Assembly: GCA_002633005.1 (NCBI GenBank)
Contig: NMRA01000881.1
Coordinates: 46,675 to 110,674 of the forward strand
Direction of reading: 5' to 3'
DNA: 64,000 bases
Source of the DNA: Phoronis australis
Taxonomy: Eukaryota; Phoronida; Phoronidae
The position numbers and the translations under genes were made by a program. Below, piece after piece: positions 22,591 to 34,420 of the stretch (its first letter is position 1; each line of letters starts with the position of its first letter). Under the pieces are notes generated by a model. It was not told the DNA's origin. It saw nothing but the letters and a program-made list of their open reading frames with translations, and ran no database searches.

Positions 22591-23380
22591 TCAAACAGGC
22601 TTGTCAACTCAGACAGGCCAGTTTTTAATATCAAAACGAATTGAGATATCTTGCGAGTGATGTGAAAGAGGGTTGTCCATAACCTTGTCAAACCTGATGA
22701 CATTTGTCAGTCTTGTTTGCTTGCGTATGCCCTGAATGGTTTTGTTTGGGGATATGGCTAATCTTTTACTATGGCACGAAACGATTTTGAGCATAATCTG
22801 TACAATTTTCGTGGGTTGACTATAACCTGGTTTATAATTTGCGTTTTAGTTAATGAGGAAATATCCCTACGATAATTTTTACTCGGTCCTAGTTAGAAAG
22901 TTTTGTTGCATGTAAAGGCATAAGTTACAATAAAATAAGTGGCAGCCACTCAGTAGACTTTCACATGGCATCATCGGTGGGTAACTAACAATAACAAAAT
23001 ACACACACTTCCTTCAACACAAAATTCCGACAATTTACAGCATGTACAAAACTTTCGAGGTATGGCAGGAATCTGTGACGAGTGGGAAGTTTCTTACAGC
23101 ATTGACAAAATGTTCTCTTGCAATACCACGAAATCTATAATATATAAAGAAACTTGTGATCACCTGAAACGGGAAAAAATCAATTGCAGTCTCAGTCTAG
23201 AAAACAAATATTCCATATGTTGTTGTTTTAAACGATGCGTGCACACAAAGACTGGGTCGACTTATGGAATCATTATACAACGTATTGTGATCTAAATCAT
23301 GACTCTTTTGTCGAAACAACTTCTCGATCTTTGATTTATCCCAAGACGTGGGTTTATGATTTATCAAACCCCTGATAACA
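22591..23380. other. Gene-free stretch, nothing recognised
   Basis: Short frames only. Nothing was identified before the purine tract. Confidence 0.4.
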
Positions 23381-23383
23381 ATA

Positions 23384-23483
23384 AGCGGGAGGGGTAGAGA
23401 GAGGAAAAGAGAAAGGGAGGTTGGAGAAGGGAAGGAGGGAGGGACGATCGGACAGAGGAAAGGGGAGAAAGAAATAGAGAAAA
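23384..23483. repeat. Polypurine tract
   Basis: About 100 bp almost entirely A and G (GGGAGGGGTAGAGAGAGG...), with GGGA/GGAA repeats. It may form triplex or serve as a nuclease-sensitive spacer; that is inference only. Confidence 0.85.
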
Positions 23484-23572
23484 TTATCACTTTTAACGCT
23501 TTCTGTTGGTGTACACCATTGTGGATGTATATCAGCTCTCTGTGTTGTTTCTGGTGTCATTTTCTGTACCTT

Positions 23573-24000
23573 TCAATTAGACCACTTTTCATCGCTAAAA
23601 ATTGATTTCCACTTGTTCGTTTGGCCTCTTTCACACATTGACAGTTCACTGACGACCGTTCGCAGCTGTTCGGGCAATCCACCATACTCACCTGAGAAAT
23701 TGTGTTCAAGTCGTGGACAATCCAGCTCACTGGCCTATAATTCGGAAAGACAGCTGGCATCCAACAAGTGTTTAAGATGTGTATTAATTTTTTCGTGGCG
23801 TTCTTCAATTGGCGGGTTTCCATTTTCATTCGCTAGTTGGTTACGGTCGTCACCGTCTAAAAACGTCAGCTCGTTGTTCCGCCTTACCTGCGGCGCTCCA
23901 CGACATTGTAAAATGGTGCTTTTTCAGATATTCCTGCGGGCACACGGAAGTTGGCGTTTGTTTTTTAAACGTTGAAAGTGACTACAGGGCACACTTGAAA
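23573..24000 (-). pseudogene. Decayed coding sequence of unknown family
   Basis: The minus frame over 23573-23914 reads like protein for about 113 codons (pieces include LDGDDRNQLANENGNPPIEE, HEKINTHLKHLLD and GEYGGLPEQLRTVVSELSMC) with a single in-frame TAG at 23735-23737 and a stop at 23573-23575. Further upstream a different frame gives a finger-like stretch, VCPQEYLKKHHFTMSW, which implies frameshifts. Base composition is richer in G+C than the surroundings. The plus strand also has an open frame to 24207, so strand assignment is not certain. The family is not recognised; it could be an old gene or a transposon ORF. Confidence 0.35.
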
Positions 24001-24285
24001 ATGTTTAATTTTTGGCGGTTGCTCGCGGTCCTCTCGGCTGATTGCAAACTTTTGCCGGATGACTGGGGAGTCTATACGATGTCAAAATACGTTCCTCGGA
24101 GATGTCTGGCGACCATTGCCGTGGGTCCACGAACCGTCATCTGCTCCAACAATGAATGCAAGGGCCTCCAAAGTGCTGGCTACACAAGGAGTTACCTAAG
24201 AACATGACCCCTGGAACGAGTTGTAACTAGGTTTATTTGTAGTGTGGACGATAGTGCGCATTGGGGCAACTAAAGACACTTGCCT

Positions 24286-24510
24286 CAGAGGCGGATCTAC
24301 ACGGGTTCAGGGGTTCAAAACCCCCCTCGGGACAGGATTAAAAATAAAAATTGAAAAAAAATTCCCCAGATAAACGAAATCGGCTACGAAAAACCACAAA
24401 AAAATCTTACACGTGAGGTGAACCATCTCCCGACCTTAGTCCTTCCACTCGGCGCTACGCGCCTCGCCCCCCCCCCCGGACCCCTCACTGAAAACGTAGA
24501 TCTGCCACTG
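24286..24510. mobile_element. hAT-like MITE, 225 bp
   Basis: Begins CAGAGGCGGATCTACACG and ends GTAGATCTGCCACTG, an imperfect inverted pair with the CAG...CTG ends typical of hAT elements. The inner part has GGGGTTCAAAACCCC and a run of 11 C. The flanking 8-mers do not match by eye. It sits inside the decayed coding region 23573-25103. Confidence 0.6.
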
Positions 24511-24842
24511 TATCTCACAAGGCACATGCATACGGGTGTCAGGGCCATTTGACATATGATGTAGGATGTGTAGTGTCGGTGGACGTCAAACACACAAAGA
24601 CCGATTGTAGTGAAACGTGTTGTTTCGGATGAAGTCGTGCCGACATCGGAGCTTCCGTGATAGCGTCGCGGCTGCTCCGTATCGTCTCTCCAGCCTTCTT
24701 AGATTTGACCATCGAAGGCACAGTAACTGAGGCGTTTGCACAGCGCATTCTCGGACTTTTGTCATCACTTGAACATGGTTCATGGCGGTTTACCGAATCG
24801 AAGGAACCAACTGAAATGGTAATAACTGAATCTGCCTGAGAA

Positions 24843-25103
24843 GTGATTTCTGGTTTTTCAAAAAAACTGGCATATCATCATTCGTTGAGACCATGTTCGG
24901 AGGGGAATATAACGAATTGTCAGCTATTTGCAATCCACGAAGATATCTCCAATTCGACTAGAGAACGATTTGAGATCGACTTGATGACGGTAAATGATCT
25001 TCACCAAAAGTTAGATTTTGTAATGGGTAGCGGGTTTAGGTCTATAACTGTGGCAGACTGGCTCGCGCTTGTAAAGCGGACTCGAAACACTGAACAGGAC
25101 TGA
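24843..25103 (+). pseudogene. Decayed coding sequence, plus-strand fragment
   Basis: The frame ends with a protein-like stretch, RERFEIDLMTVNDLHQKLD then VMGSGFRSITVADWLALVKR. Upstream, a neighbouring frame reads SSFVETMFGGEYNELSAICN, so a frameshift near 24950 probably separates two halves of one coding sequence. No start, signal peptide or family could be assigned. Between this and 24560 the minus strand also has a ~100-codon stop-free stretch, so the parent gene structure is unclear. Confidence 0.3.
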
Positions 25104-25410
25104 AACTATGAAAGGCAGTATCATGACAAATTAAAGCCTTTGCGTAACTGTCACACAACGCAATTAGACTAATTAGTGGTCATTCGTTTGCTGTTCTGTA
25201 ATTAAACGTATGGTTTACTGATGAGGGCATCTGACTAAAGCTCAGTCTCTTTAATATAAAATCAATCGTGTGGTGTTGTCTCTAGGCGTAGGGCATAGCC
25301 TGAGACGGTGAAACTGTCCTTGGTATATGACTGGTGCTGGACGTGGTGGCCGGTAACAGTTACAGTTAGTGACAGGATGCGTCACGCATAGTGAAAATTG
25401 TGAGATTTGT

Positions 25411-25450
25411 GTTGATTGATTGGTTGGTTGGTTGATTGAGTGGTTGATTT
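25411..25450. repeat. GATT/GGTT microsatellite
   Basis: Imperfect repeats of TGATT and TGGTT (GATTGATTGGTTGGTTGGTT). Confidence 0.8.
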
Positions 25451-25454
25451 TGTC

Positions 25455-28400
25455 AACATGAACGCACAATAAAGAGAGAATAAAGAGGTGAGCTAAAAAT
25501 ACTCTACCATACACTACTATACAATTCAGAAGGGATGATAGAAAACAAATGCTGGCAAAGATTGTAAAGGAAAGCTTTAAAAACTTTATAAAAGTAATAA
25601 CATAAATATGGTTCTACCAAATCGTTTGAATAGAGTAACTTGTGTAGAACAAGTGACGTAAACATTAATTAAATATAATGAAATAAAATAGATAAAATGT
25701 GGGATTTAGCAAGAATAAATCGTAGGATAAGTTTGTAACGGAAATAGAATCTTCTCACGGTAAGGAATATTATGAGATAGATTGTATGAGAGTAAAAGGC
25801 CCAATGCTATTTTGCTATCCAGCTAAAAAGGGAGAAATGCGGTTTCTAAGTAGAAACTGACGTGTTTCATTTGACAGCGTATTCCCAAAGCTGGACTGAG
25901 AAGAATGAAATGAAGCCATGAATGACATTTAGATCTTGAGATGACAAGGAAATTGGAACTTCATCTAGAATTACAAAACACGAATAGTCTATATTTATTT
26001 TGGGTACGAGTCAAATTGATTGTGAGATAGGAAAGGGTGCGTTGTGCCAGGGGTGAGTTATATGTTTTAAAATACAGTGTAGAACTTTTAAAAAGTTACT
26101 TTCAGATGAGATTTGCAGAGTACAGTTGATTGTATTGAAGTGCTATATTTCGAAAGCAATCGACTATCATTTTCGAATGCATAAGCCGTGTTTTTTTAAT
26201 CTGGCGTCTTGAGTGTTTGTCAGCTGGTAAACTAACTTTTAATAACATTACAACGGAATGGACCACCATTTCGGAAAATGGACAGTCTGAAAGCTGATGG
26301 TGAACGTATTCTAATCTACCAGTAAACGTCAAACGCAAGCTTACCCAGTTTGTCATTGTGGGACCACACTTTAGCAGTGTAACATGTGTTATGCTTCAAA
26401 GAAAAATACAATTTAAAAAGTGTATGAGTACATTTTAATACGTGCACGCACGTGATCTGACCGAAGTAATGAGTGAAGCGTTTGAAGCGAAATATGTGGA
26501 ACAATTTATGGTCAAATATATACAACACAGGCTACGTGCTCTGATTCAAATAAAAGATACTGTTACAGCAGGTGAAAATGTTCTGAATTGAGAATTTTAA
26601 ACCGTTTGTAAATACTAATTGAGTATAAAGTACATGTAGCACGTGCAATTAGAAGAACATTTTCAATCTATATTTATACGTCGCCACTAGTAACCGTTTA
26701 AGAGCGCATTTTCGAAGGCTAAAAAATCTAGTTTGGAAAGAAAAGATAATGTAAATTTTGATGCTTCCTTATTTACATTGTTTGGATTAAAGTGAGCTGT
26801 TTTATCTGGTTTGATTTTCATTCTATGACAAAACAAGTTTGAAATTGCTTCATACGCAGCTCCTATTATCAACAATCAAGGAGAAGTGAAAGTGTCGAGT
26901 CGTCTATTATGACGGAAAACAACTTGAACTTTTCTGACAAACGCAAATTAGAACAAACAACCATTTAAAACTGTGACACATTCATCACTGCCACAGACTA
27001 TAGTCTATGATCACTACAAATCCTAATATAAATGAACGTGTATGGTTTTGAACGCCCAACGAGTGCATTTACAAACAATTCTGTGTTGATACGTGATACA
27101 GTGGCTCCAGGTGTATGCAGTAAGGTGACAAAGGCATTTATATTTATATTGGAAACCGAAAAATTACAAGCAGAATACAACTATGTTTTTGGACTGCTTA
27201 AACCAGCCTAAAACGTAGGTTGTGGGCCCGGTAAAGAAACCAACATTCCTCTTTTTGAAGGGAGGCCGCATTTGGGAAATTAAGATGCCTAGCATTTAAA
27301 AGGGCTAACGCAACAAATACGACCAAGACATTGCTCCTAAATGGAGAACTGAAGCGTAATCTGGAATCTGGTTCAACTCCCGTCCTATGACAGGTACGCC
27401 CTCTGTCGGTCGTGAGGTCGTGAACACTGAAGTCGTGAAGTTTCGAAGCTGTCAAAGTGTTTTTAATCTTTCGGGTTAGTCATTAAACCCTTTAATATGA
27501 AGCAACTCTAGTTGACGTTTCAGGGTAGTTGTGACAAAAGCAGGAAATGGCATGAATTTAAGACACAAAGTTGGGGAAAACGAAAGGCAAGACACAATTA
27601 ATTGATGGCATTACTATCAACGGCTTCAGTGGTATTTGCGCACAATTCACCGAATCGGATAAACCGTAAAACTGTCGAGGCGATACGGGAAGTAAGAAAG
27701 GAAGATTGGGTATCCCAATAAGTGATGAGAGACAGTCACCTATAAACCGGCACATCAATGGACCCCTAAATCCAGGTCACTTGAAGAGCTTCGCTTTTAT
27801 CCAGAGCGTGAAAATTCGAGTTGTCAAAAGCTGCCCTTCCCTACGCTCGCCCGCATTACTTTCATCGAAGTTAGATTTTTCAAAAGGGGCACAAACACGT
27901 CTAAGGTAGTTTTTTTAACACAGTGGCTGTATTGAACCTTAGCGAGAGTCTCCTCTTTCATGACCTTATTTGATTGAAGAAGGGGGCCCAAAGCCGGGGC
28001 AAATCGTGCGGTTTCGAGTCACGACAGCCCCACATTCTCTGGATCGCTTGAACAAATCTCGCACCACTTCATCACATTTTTAAAAATATGCTAAAACAAA
28101 ATACCGTATCCTCACATCAATTCTCGAAAAGAACAACTACGCTTCTTTTGACATAAACGGGATTCTCTACTTGCGAGCTGGCTTGTTTCGACTGCCTTAA
28201 TAGGCAGGGAAATCAATAGCTATTATAGACTCACAATACACAGGTTCACTACGAAAACTGTTTAAAGTGCAAGCAGGTGGTTTTTCCCAGCTGATATACA
28301 ATAGGCCAAGGTGATATAGAAAGGCGGGTTAATACATTAAAACATTTTTGTTCCAATTATAAGGCGACCATTTCAGCTCACTCTTAATTTTCATAAAGAA

Positions 28401-28580
28401 AATCAGTTTTAATGCTTTTAGCAAAGAAATTAAAAATATTGCAAAGGGCGAATAAAATCTTCAAGAAATCCTCAGATAAGTCGCTTATTTATAAATTGTT
28501 ATCTCCTGTTGTAGGCGATTATTTGTCTTTAACCAGCTGAGTAAGTGGATAAAAGAACAGTCGATCATGCAATTACTTTT
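25455..28580. other. Gene-free stretch before the glycosyltransferase
   Basis: Only short frames. The right end must hold the non-coding first exon and promoter of the glycosyltransferase. A 3' splice site TTACTTTTCAG ends at 28583, 16 bp before the chosen ATG. No other feature recognised. Confidence 0.4.
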
Positions 28581-28599
28581 CAGTTGTCAGGAGGTGACA

Positions 28600-29952
28600 A
28601 TGAATTCAAGACGTTTTTTTGCAAAACTTAGGCGAAACCAGGCATCGTTAGTAGTATGTGCTATATTTTTAACATGTGTCGTATGGATGCTAGCCGCCAT
28701 GGGTTCGTTGGCACCTCACATTGCCAAAAAGCCTCAGACAGTTGAAAAGCGGGCTATTCGTCAAACCTTTCATAAACATGGTTTACGCAGAAGAGAAGAC
28801 GGTAACGCAACGTTTCGTGTGAATTACAAAGGCAAAAACGAGACTTTCAAGTTAATGCATTCGAATCCGTTGACGTGTGAAGTTTTTGATGAAGAAAAGG
28901 AAGTTTTTTTGTTAGTTCTCGTGACGTCACACTCATCTAACGGGAAAAGGCGAAAACTGTTCCGGGAAACATCGGGAAGTATCTACGAGTACAGAGGAAA
29001 AGTTATAAGAACCGTGTTCATGTTAGGATTAAGCCACGATGAAGTTAATGACGATGGGTTGTATGATTACATAGGAGACTACGGCGACGAAGAAGATGAA
29101 GAAACCGACGAGGACGGTAAAAGAGTCAACAAAGGAGCGAAATTTCAAACCAAGACTGAAAACTACAAATACAGAGATATAATTCAAGGGAATTTCGTTG
29201 AACAATACTCTCATTTGACTCTAAAAACGAGTATGGGACTTCAGTGGGCGAGGACATTTTGTGAGAAAGCAAAATATGTTTTAAAAACTGACGACGATGT
29301 CGTGGTTAATTACAAAAATGTAATTGACTATTTGATTGGTGTGAATCGAACAAATACGCTATACGCGGGCGTTATACCAGGGGTTAGACAAAATTACAAG
29401 GACAGAATTCAGCAATGGAGAAACGACCACGACTATGAAGACGATTACGAAGGCGAAAAAAAAGATTCCGAAGAACTTTTGAACAATCTGCCCAATTTGG
29501 TGGACAGGAACAAATTTAACGACAGGGGCCAACCCTCACCGCCATTCTGCGCCGGTAGTGGCTACGTTTTGTCGATGCAAGCGGTGGCGCGCATGCTCGC
29601 TGTCGCTGCGGCAATGCCATACACGCAGTTCGAGGACGTGTTCGTTGGCAAGTTAGCAAAGAAATTAGACATCGTGCCACGTGACTATTTTGGATTCCAA
29701 GAAGAGAGCACGAACTTGTTATACAATGCATGCGTTTTCAATAATTCGATCATTACGGTTGTCAGTGATAGTCAACAGTCATTCCGTCAAATTTGGCAGG
29801 AGTTTAAGAACGCAGAAACGTCTAGAGATGACTGTTCCTGGTGGATAACGAAAACAGAAGACGAAAAAATGTCGTACATATATAAAATGCTTGTGGGTAC
29901 CAGAGACAGAGCACCAAGTGGAATACGTGATATTTATAACATGCGTGATTAA
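28600..29952 (+). CDS. Beta-1,3-galactosyltransferase-like enzyme (GT31)
   Basis: 450 residues in one exon. It is a type II Golgi protein: a short basic tail (MNSRRFFAKLRRNQ), a membrane anchor at about 15-37 (ASLVVCAIFLTCVVWMLAAM), then a lumenal catalytic domain. GT31 marks are present in order: FLLVLVTS; a variant RETSG motif; DIIQGNFVEQYSHLTLKT; the metal-binding TDDD (230-233) in YVLKTDDDVVVNY; PPFCAGSGYVLS; and FEDVFVG (344-350). It should transfer a sugar, likely galactose or GlcNAc from the UDP form, in beta-1,3 linkage; donor and acceptor cannot be read from the sequence. I chose the ATG at 28600 because a good 3' splice site ends at 28583, inside the frame that would begin at 28567; an upstream in-frame ATG would add 11 residues. 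Two acidic insertions (about 146-180 and 275-292) are unusual. Four NxS/T sites are present. Confidence 0.9.
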   Translation: MNSRRFFAKLRRNQASLVVCAIFLTCVVWMLAAMGSLAPHIAKKPQTVEKRAIRQTFHKHGLRRREDGNATFRVNYKGKNETFKLMHSNPLTCEVFDEEKEVFLLVLVTSHSSNGKRRKLFRETSGSIYEYRGKVIRTVFMLGLSHDEVNDDGLYDYIGDYGDEEDEETDEDGKRVNKGAKFQTKTENYKYRDIIQGNFVEQYSHLTLKTSMGLQWARTFCEKAKYVLKTDDDVVVNYKNVIDYLIGVNRTNTLYAGVIPGVRQNYKDRIQQWRNDHDYEDDYEGEKKDSEELLNNLPNLVDRNKFNDRGQPSPPFCAGSGYVLSMQAVARMLAVAAAMPYTQFEDVFVGKLAKKLDIVPRDYFGFQEESTNLLYNACVFNNSIITVVSDSQQSFRQIWQEFKNAETSRDDCSWWITKTEDEKMSYIYKMLVGTRDRAPSGIRDIYNMRD

Positions 29953-32400
29953 AACGATTAACTGTATAATATAAAGACAACGCTTTTAAAAGCCCATTTT
30001 ATAAATGCGAATGAGCTCCAAGTACAACACCTAGGTACACAAAAAGTTTATTTGACCTACACTTTTGCTCAAGTGTAAAGCCGATTTTAATGCCACCACA
30101 AAACTACAACAATGTGCTTATAACAACACACAGTCAAGTAGCCTTGGAATGTTCAGGGGGTCTTCACAACTTGTTTTATAGTTGAATACGCCAAAGTAAG
30201 GTAAGTGGCCTAACTCAACCAAAAACCTACCTTCGCTCTGATAAGACAATTGCAACACCTAACAGTTATGAAACCCTCCTGTAAAACTGGATGAATAAAA
30301 TAAATTCATGTACCCCAAGTAAAGTTACCAAAGTTACCCTGCATGACCTCATCCACTTTCACAACAGGTGTTCAGAAACTAAGATTCCAAGATAAAGATA
30401 CCATATGCAGACCCAGTGGTCTTGAAAACTGAATAAAATAAACACCTTTCATTATAGTGATACACAGAAACATCACAAAAATTCCTGTAAAAGTGTGCAT
30501 CCCAATGTCAACTATAAACAATTTCCCAATAGTCTACCAATATGTGAACAGTACAGATTTTCCTTGTCCAATCACATAATTTACTCATTAAAATATAAGG
30601 TTCAACTAATAACTAACCCTTCAAATTTAATGTAAGTACACAAAAATTCTCCAGTTTGGGATATTATTTCACTCAAGGTACCAAATTTGAGAAATTTGCA
30701 ATATCGGGCATCCCAAATTCAAAGGCATTGAATAGCATTTCTTACTCATTTGTAAATGATCTGCGTTACATTAAACTTTTGAATTTATTTGCAAGCAATG
30801 TTGTCCGAAAACAAGCACCCTCGACAATTTTAGAAATACGATAAATGCAAAAATTGCTCACATTCCCAATTTCAGAATCAGAAATTCAAACATTTCAGCT
30901 TGGATTTCAGAGTCCCAAGTTATGCACACTTCCCCAAGCTGGAGAATTTTTAACCATCATCAAGTACAGTAGCCCAAGATATGTTTTTACAAGAGTGATG
31001 CAGGGCGTTGATATACTCACACCCTATGCTGTGCAAACAATTCAGAGGGAGCAACTATTGTGCAGTGGCCTCTGGCATGAAAAGCATTTTTATCAATCAT
31101 AAGCAAATTGGTAAGTTTTTAATCCCTCATCAACAGAAACATGGTTGGTGAATGTCAGTGCAGACAAGAAGGTGGAGGACAAGACAATAATCCTCACCAG
31201 GCAGTAAAGGCACAAACGGAATTTGTTCAAGAATTACCGGGTAGTTGGTTCAGTATCATATCTGATAACTTTCACGAAAATCAATGGTTTAGCAGACGCC
31301 ATGGGACACAGCACCACGTGAATTGAACAGTGTTTCATAAACAGAGGGGCAGAGACAATATCAAATTGCCACAATCATATGTATGAGAGTGTGGACACAA
31401 AAATTAATAAAATTGCCATTAGCGAGTACAGCAAGATCAGAACTGTCTCAAAAATAACAGTAGACAGTGTCCCTTGTTGGATGGGAGCACAACTGTCCAA
31501 TTTCATGAAGATTCATTAAAGTACTTCAGAGATGAAAAAAGAAGAGTGACAGACACAAAAGGCTTAAAATTGCCACAAGGAGGCACAACAGTAGTTGGAT
31601 AAGACTGAAACTTGATGTCAGCCTTCCTCTGAACATAGCATAGCTGCAGAGTCTGGATGGATGCACAGCCACCCAGACAAATGTGACACCGACATGAACC
31701 AATATGTGTGTGTGATGTACATGTGGGCCCAAAAGTATCAACATGTGTAAAGAACACTAACGCACATTAAATTCAAAAACAATGTTCAATACACAAGATT
31801 TCCCCTGAAAGTTCGAATTTTCAGTGGAAACCGATGATACAGTAATGCAATGACTCCTGATTACAGTACACACAAGAAATTACAAACTTAAAGTAAAAAG
31901 TAAGCTTGCAACATTATTGTACAAGGCTATGCTTGTCATATTGCAAAAGTAATGGAAAAATTAGTCTCGAAGTGAGCCTTGCTACACACTGAGCAATGCA
32001 CAGAAATATCAATTTTCTAAGAAAGCACCTCAGAAACACAGCTTTGGATTTACACTCACTCACAGTGCCCTCTCTTGGAGGAAATGCACTATTGAAGGAT
32101 GATGTTTGGAGGAGAGACACTATACACGGATGACGCTTGGAGGCGAGACACTATACAAGGATGACGCATGACATGCACAAGTGCGGGTGTCGGCATCAGT
32201 GTGCATGCCCTGGTTTGTATGTCTGTTATAAATAAAGAGTCTGCGACCAAAAATTATTTTGAATTATTCTGTTGTTCTTCTTGATGTCTTCTCATCTTGA
32301 GTGACAAGCAGAACATGGACTTGTCCGGAATGCATCAGTTAAGTCTGCCGCTGTTGAAGCATTCGCAAGTCACAAAGGCATCTCTCAACTTCCAGTTAAC
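29953..32400. other. 3' flank of the glycosyltransferase and intergenic DNA
   Basis: AATAAA at 30294-30299 is a possible polyadenylation signal for the glycosyltransferase. The remainder is AT-rich with short frames lacking motifs, apart from the 31-bp tandem repeat at 32097. The flanking genes converge here, so this stretch holds two 3' ends. Confidence 0.45.
32097..32168. repeat. 31-bp tandem repeat, 2.3 units
   Basis: GGATGATGTTTGGAGGAGAG followed by ACACTATACAC repeats at 32097-32127 and 32128-32158 with four changes, then GGATGACGCA. Confidence 0.85.
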
Positions 32401-32419
32401 TATAACATCCAAGTGTTGC

Positions 32420-32425
32420 TTTATT
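32420..32425 (-). terminator. Candidate GCC2 polyadenylation signal
   Basis: AATAAA on the minus strand about 180 bp past the GCC2 stop codon. Position is plausible; use is not shown. Confidence 0.4.
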
Positions 32426-32603
32426 CTGTTAACCAATAAGAAGTTAGATTCACCATTGTTTCACAGCGCAACTCCATGTAGCACTGAATAAGAAATGTAC
32501 CTCAGGTTCAGAAGTCCTCTACACCTTTGAGCCCAAAAACCAGTCAGAACTTTACTATGATTCTATATCCTAGACAAGTACAGCAACTGGACACTTCACG
32601 TGA

Positions 32604-32683
32604 TTACATCAGACCTGACCATCGAGGTAAGTAAGCACCCCAACCAACTGGTCTCCCTTGAGCATCTGAGCTTCCTTCCTCAC
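32604..32683 (-). CDS. GCC2: GCC2 last exon, C-terminal tail
   Basis: Acceptor ttttttacag|GTGAGG. Ends GWGAYLPRWSGLM then TAA (32604-32606). The GW-x-x-YL-x-x-WSGL pattern is the usual GCC2 terminus. Confidence 0.92.
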
Positions 32684-34368
32684 CTGTAAAAAAGTAGATT
32701 CTATACTACCGGTATATTAACAGTCAGACACGGGTGTATTTCTCGGCTACGGTTTCAAGTTGAAAAAAAAATTTGCAGCTTCAAACCTATAATTACATGA
32801 CATGTTTCATCAACCATCGAATTGGCACAGTCACAAAGATATTATTAGTAAGGTTAACTAGAGAATAGTTGGAAGGTACTGTATCAGTTCCCACCAGCTC
32901 CTCAGTAAAATATTTCAAGTTTACACATAAACTGTGAGGCGTGAAAAAAATTTTCATGTTTTCCATACATTGCCATCGACCCACCACCTAAATCACTTTG
33001 AGGAAAAATGACACAGGCAACCAGTCCTCACACCCATTCTTTCACATTTCTAGGAGACTGCCATTTTGAAGCCAAGCGAGTTTTGCAAAATAAAATTATT
33101 AATTTTCACAAAATTCAATCGATTCACAACTCGTAAATGTCACGTTCACACAATAACTGACTGTGAGGAATACCTCGAGCTACAGCAACAAGACTCATCT
33201 TCTCCTCGCCACTGAGAGTCAACATGGTGGATAGGACAGGGATCATACGCTCTCGCTCATCGCCTGGTTGAAGTAGCAGAAACTGCAAATAACAATGCAG
33301 TTACACAGTTCCATGACATATGTATGAGGAGATATAACTGTGACAAGAAGTCCACACGTGAAGGACAAATTGTTACATGACAATTGTTTTCAAACAGCAC
33401 TTAAAAAAGCCACTTACATTCACAGAAGAGAACACGTTATTTCACAGCGACTCGTAAGTCACGTGACTTTGCAGAAATTAAAAAGAATCATTTCACAATA
33501 CCAACGATGCCCAAGTATCATTTTTAGTTACTTCATTTAAGGAAAATCGAGAAAACAGAATGCAGTAAACAAAAATGTCCTGCAAAGTAATAACGTTGTA
33601 AAAAGTCTCAATAGCCTTAATCATGATCCCATTGTCTAACACGTTTCGCACAAAGTATAAAACAGTTCCACTTTTCCTTATCAAGCTACTCTTCAAAGAC
33701 AGGAAGTTGCAGAACCAAATAATGTACACAAAGAGGACTACAGCTCCTCTTCAGGAGAAGATGGGAATCACAAACACTGGCCGTCAACATTAGAAAATCC
33801 AATTTATTTGTGTACTGGCTTGGGAAGCAATCCTCATGGTTCATGTTTATGCAAATGAGTAATAGTTATCTTTATTACTCATCTCATTAGAAACATATTG
33901 ACAGACAAAATGAACCTATTAAGTATTTGTGTATTGGGTTGGGAAGCAAATCACAAAATGATATATGCATATGATAATTCACCTATTTAGCACACACAAT
34001 ATGTCAGGCATGTGGAATTTTTTTGTCAACATTTTCCACACAAAAAATGTCAGAAATTTTAGTCCATTGTATAATGGCCTCTAACAGCTGACATAATACA
34101 ATACCTGTTAAAAGATTTGTATATTTGTATAAAGACCGACTGTCCATGAAAAATACAGTTGGTCAGAATAAAAAGCAGAATTTTCCATAAAAAATCAGAA
34201 CAAAATAAAGTTAGTGCTGAAATCTGATAAAACATAGACATTTTTGATAGCTTGCTTTAGACATCATGCCATTATAAACAACGACGAAATCAAACTCGGT
34301 AATATGTGAACTGTAGTATGGGTGATCTCACGGGCCACGGGCCCATTTTATCAAAGTAATAATATCAA

Positions 34369-34420
<52 letters not shown>

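Noticed and set aside
27360-27460. GGTTCAACTCC resembling a tRNA B box
   Set aside because: No matching A box, acceptor stem or anticodon arm could be drawn on either strand.
28567-28599. Upstream in-frame ATG of the glycosyltransferase
   Set aside because: A strong 3' splice site (TTACTTTTCAG) lies between this ATG and the next, so these codons are probably intron; the protein from 28600 already has a typical type II tail and anchor.
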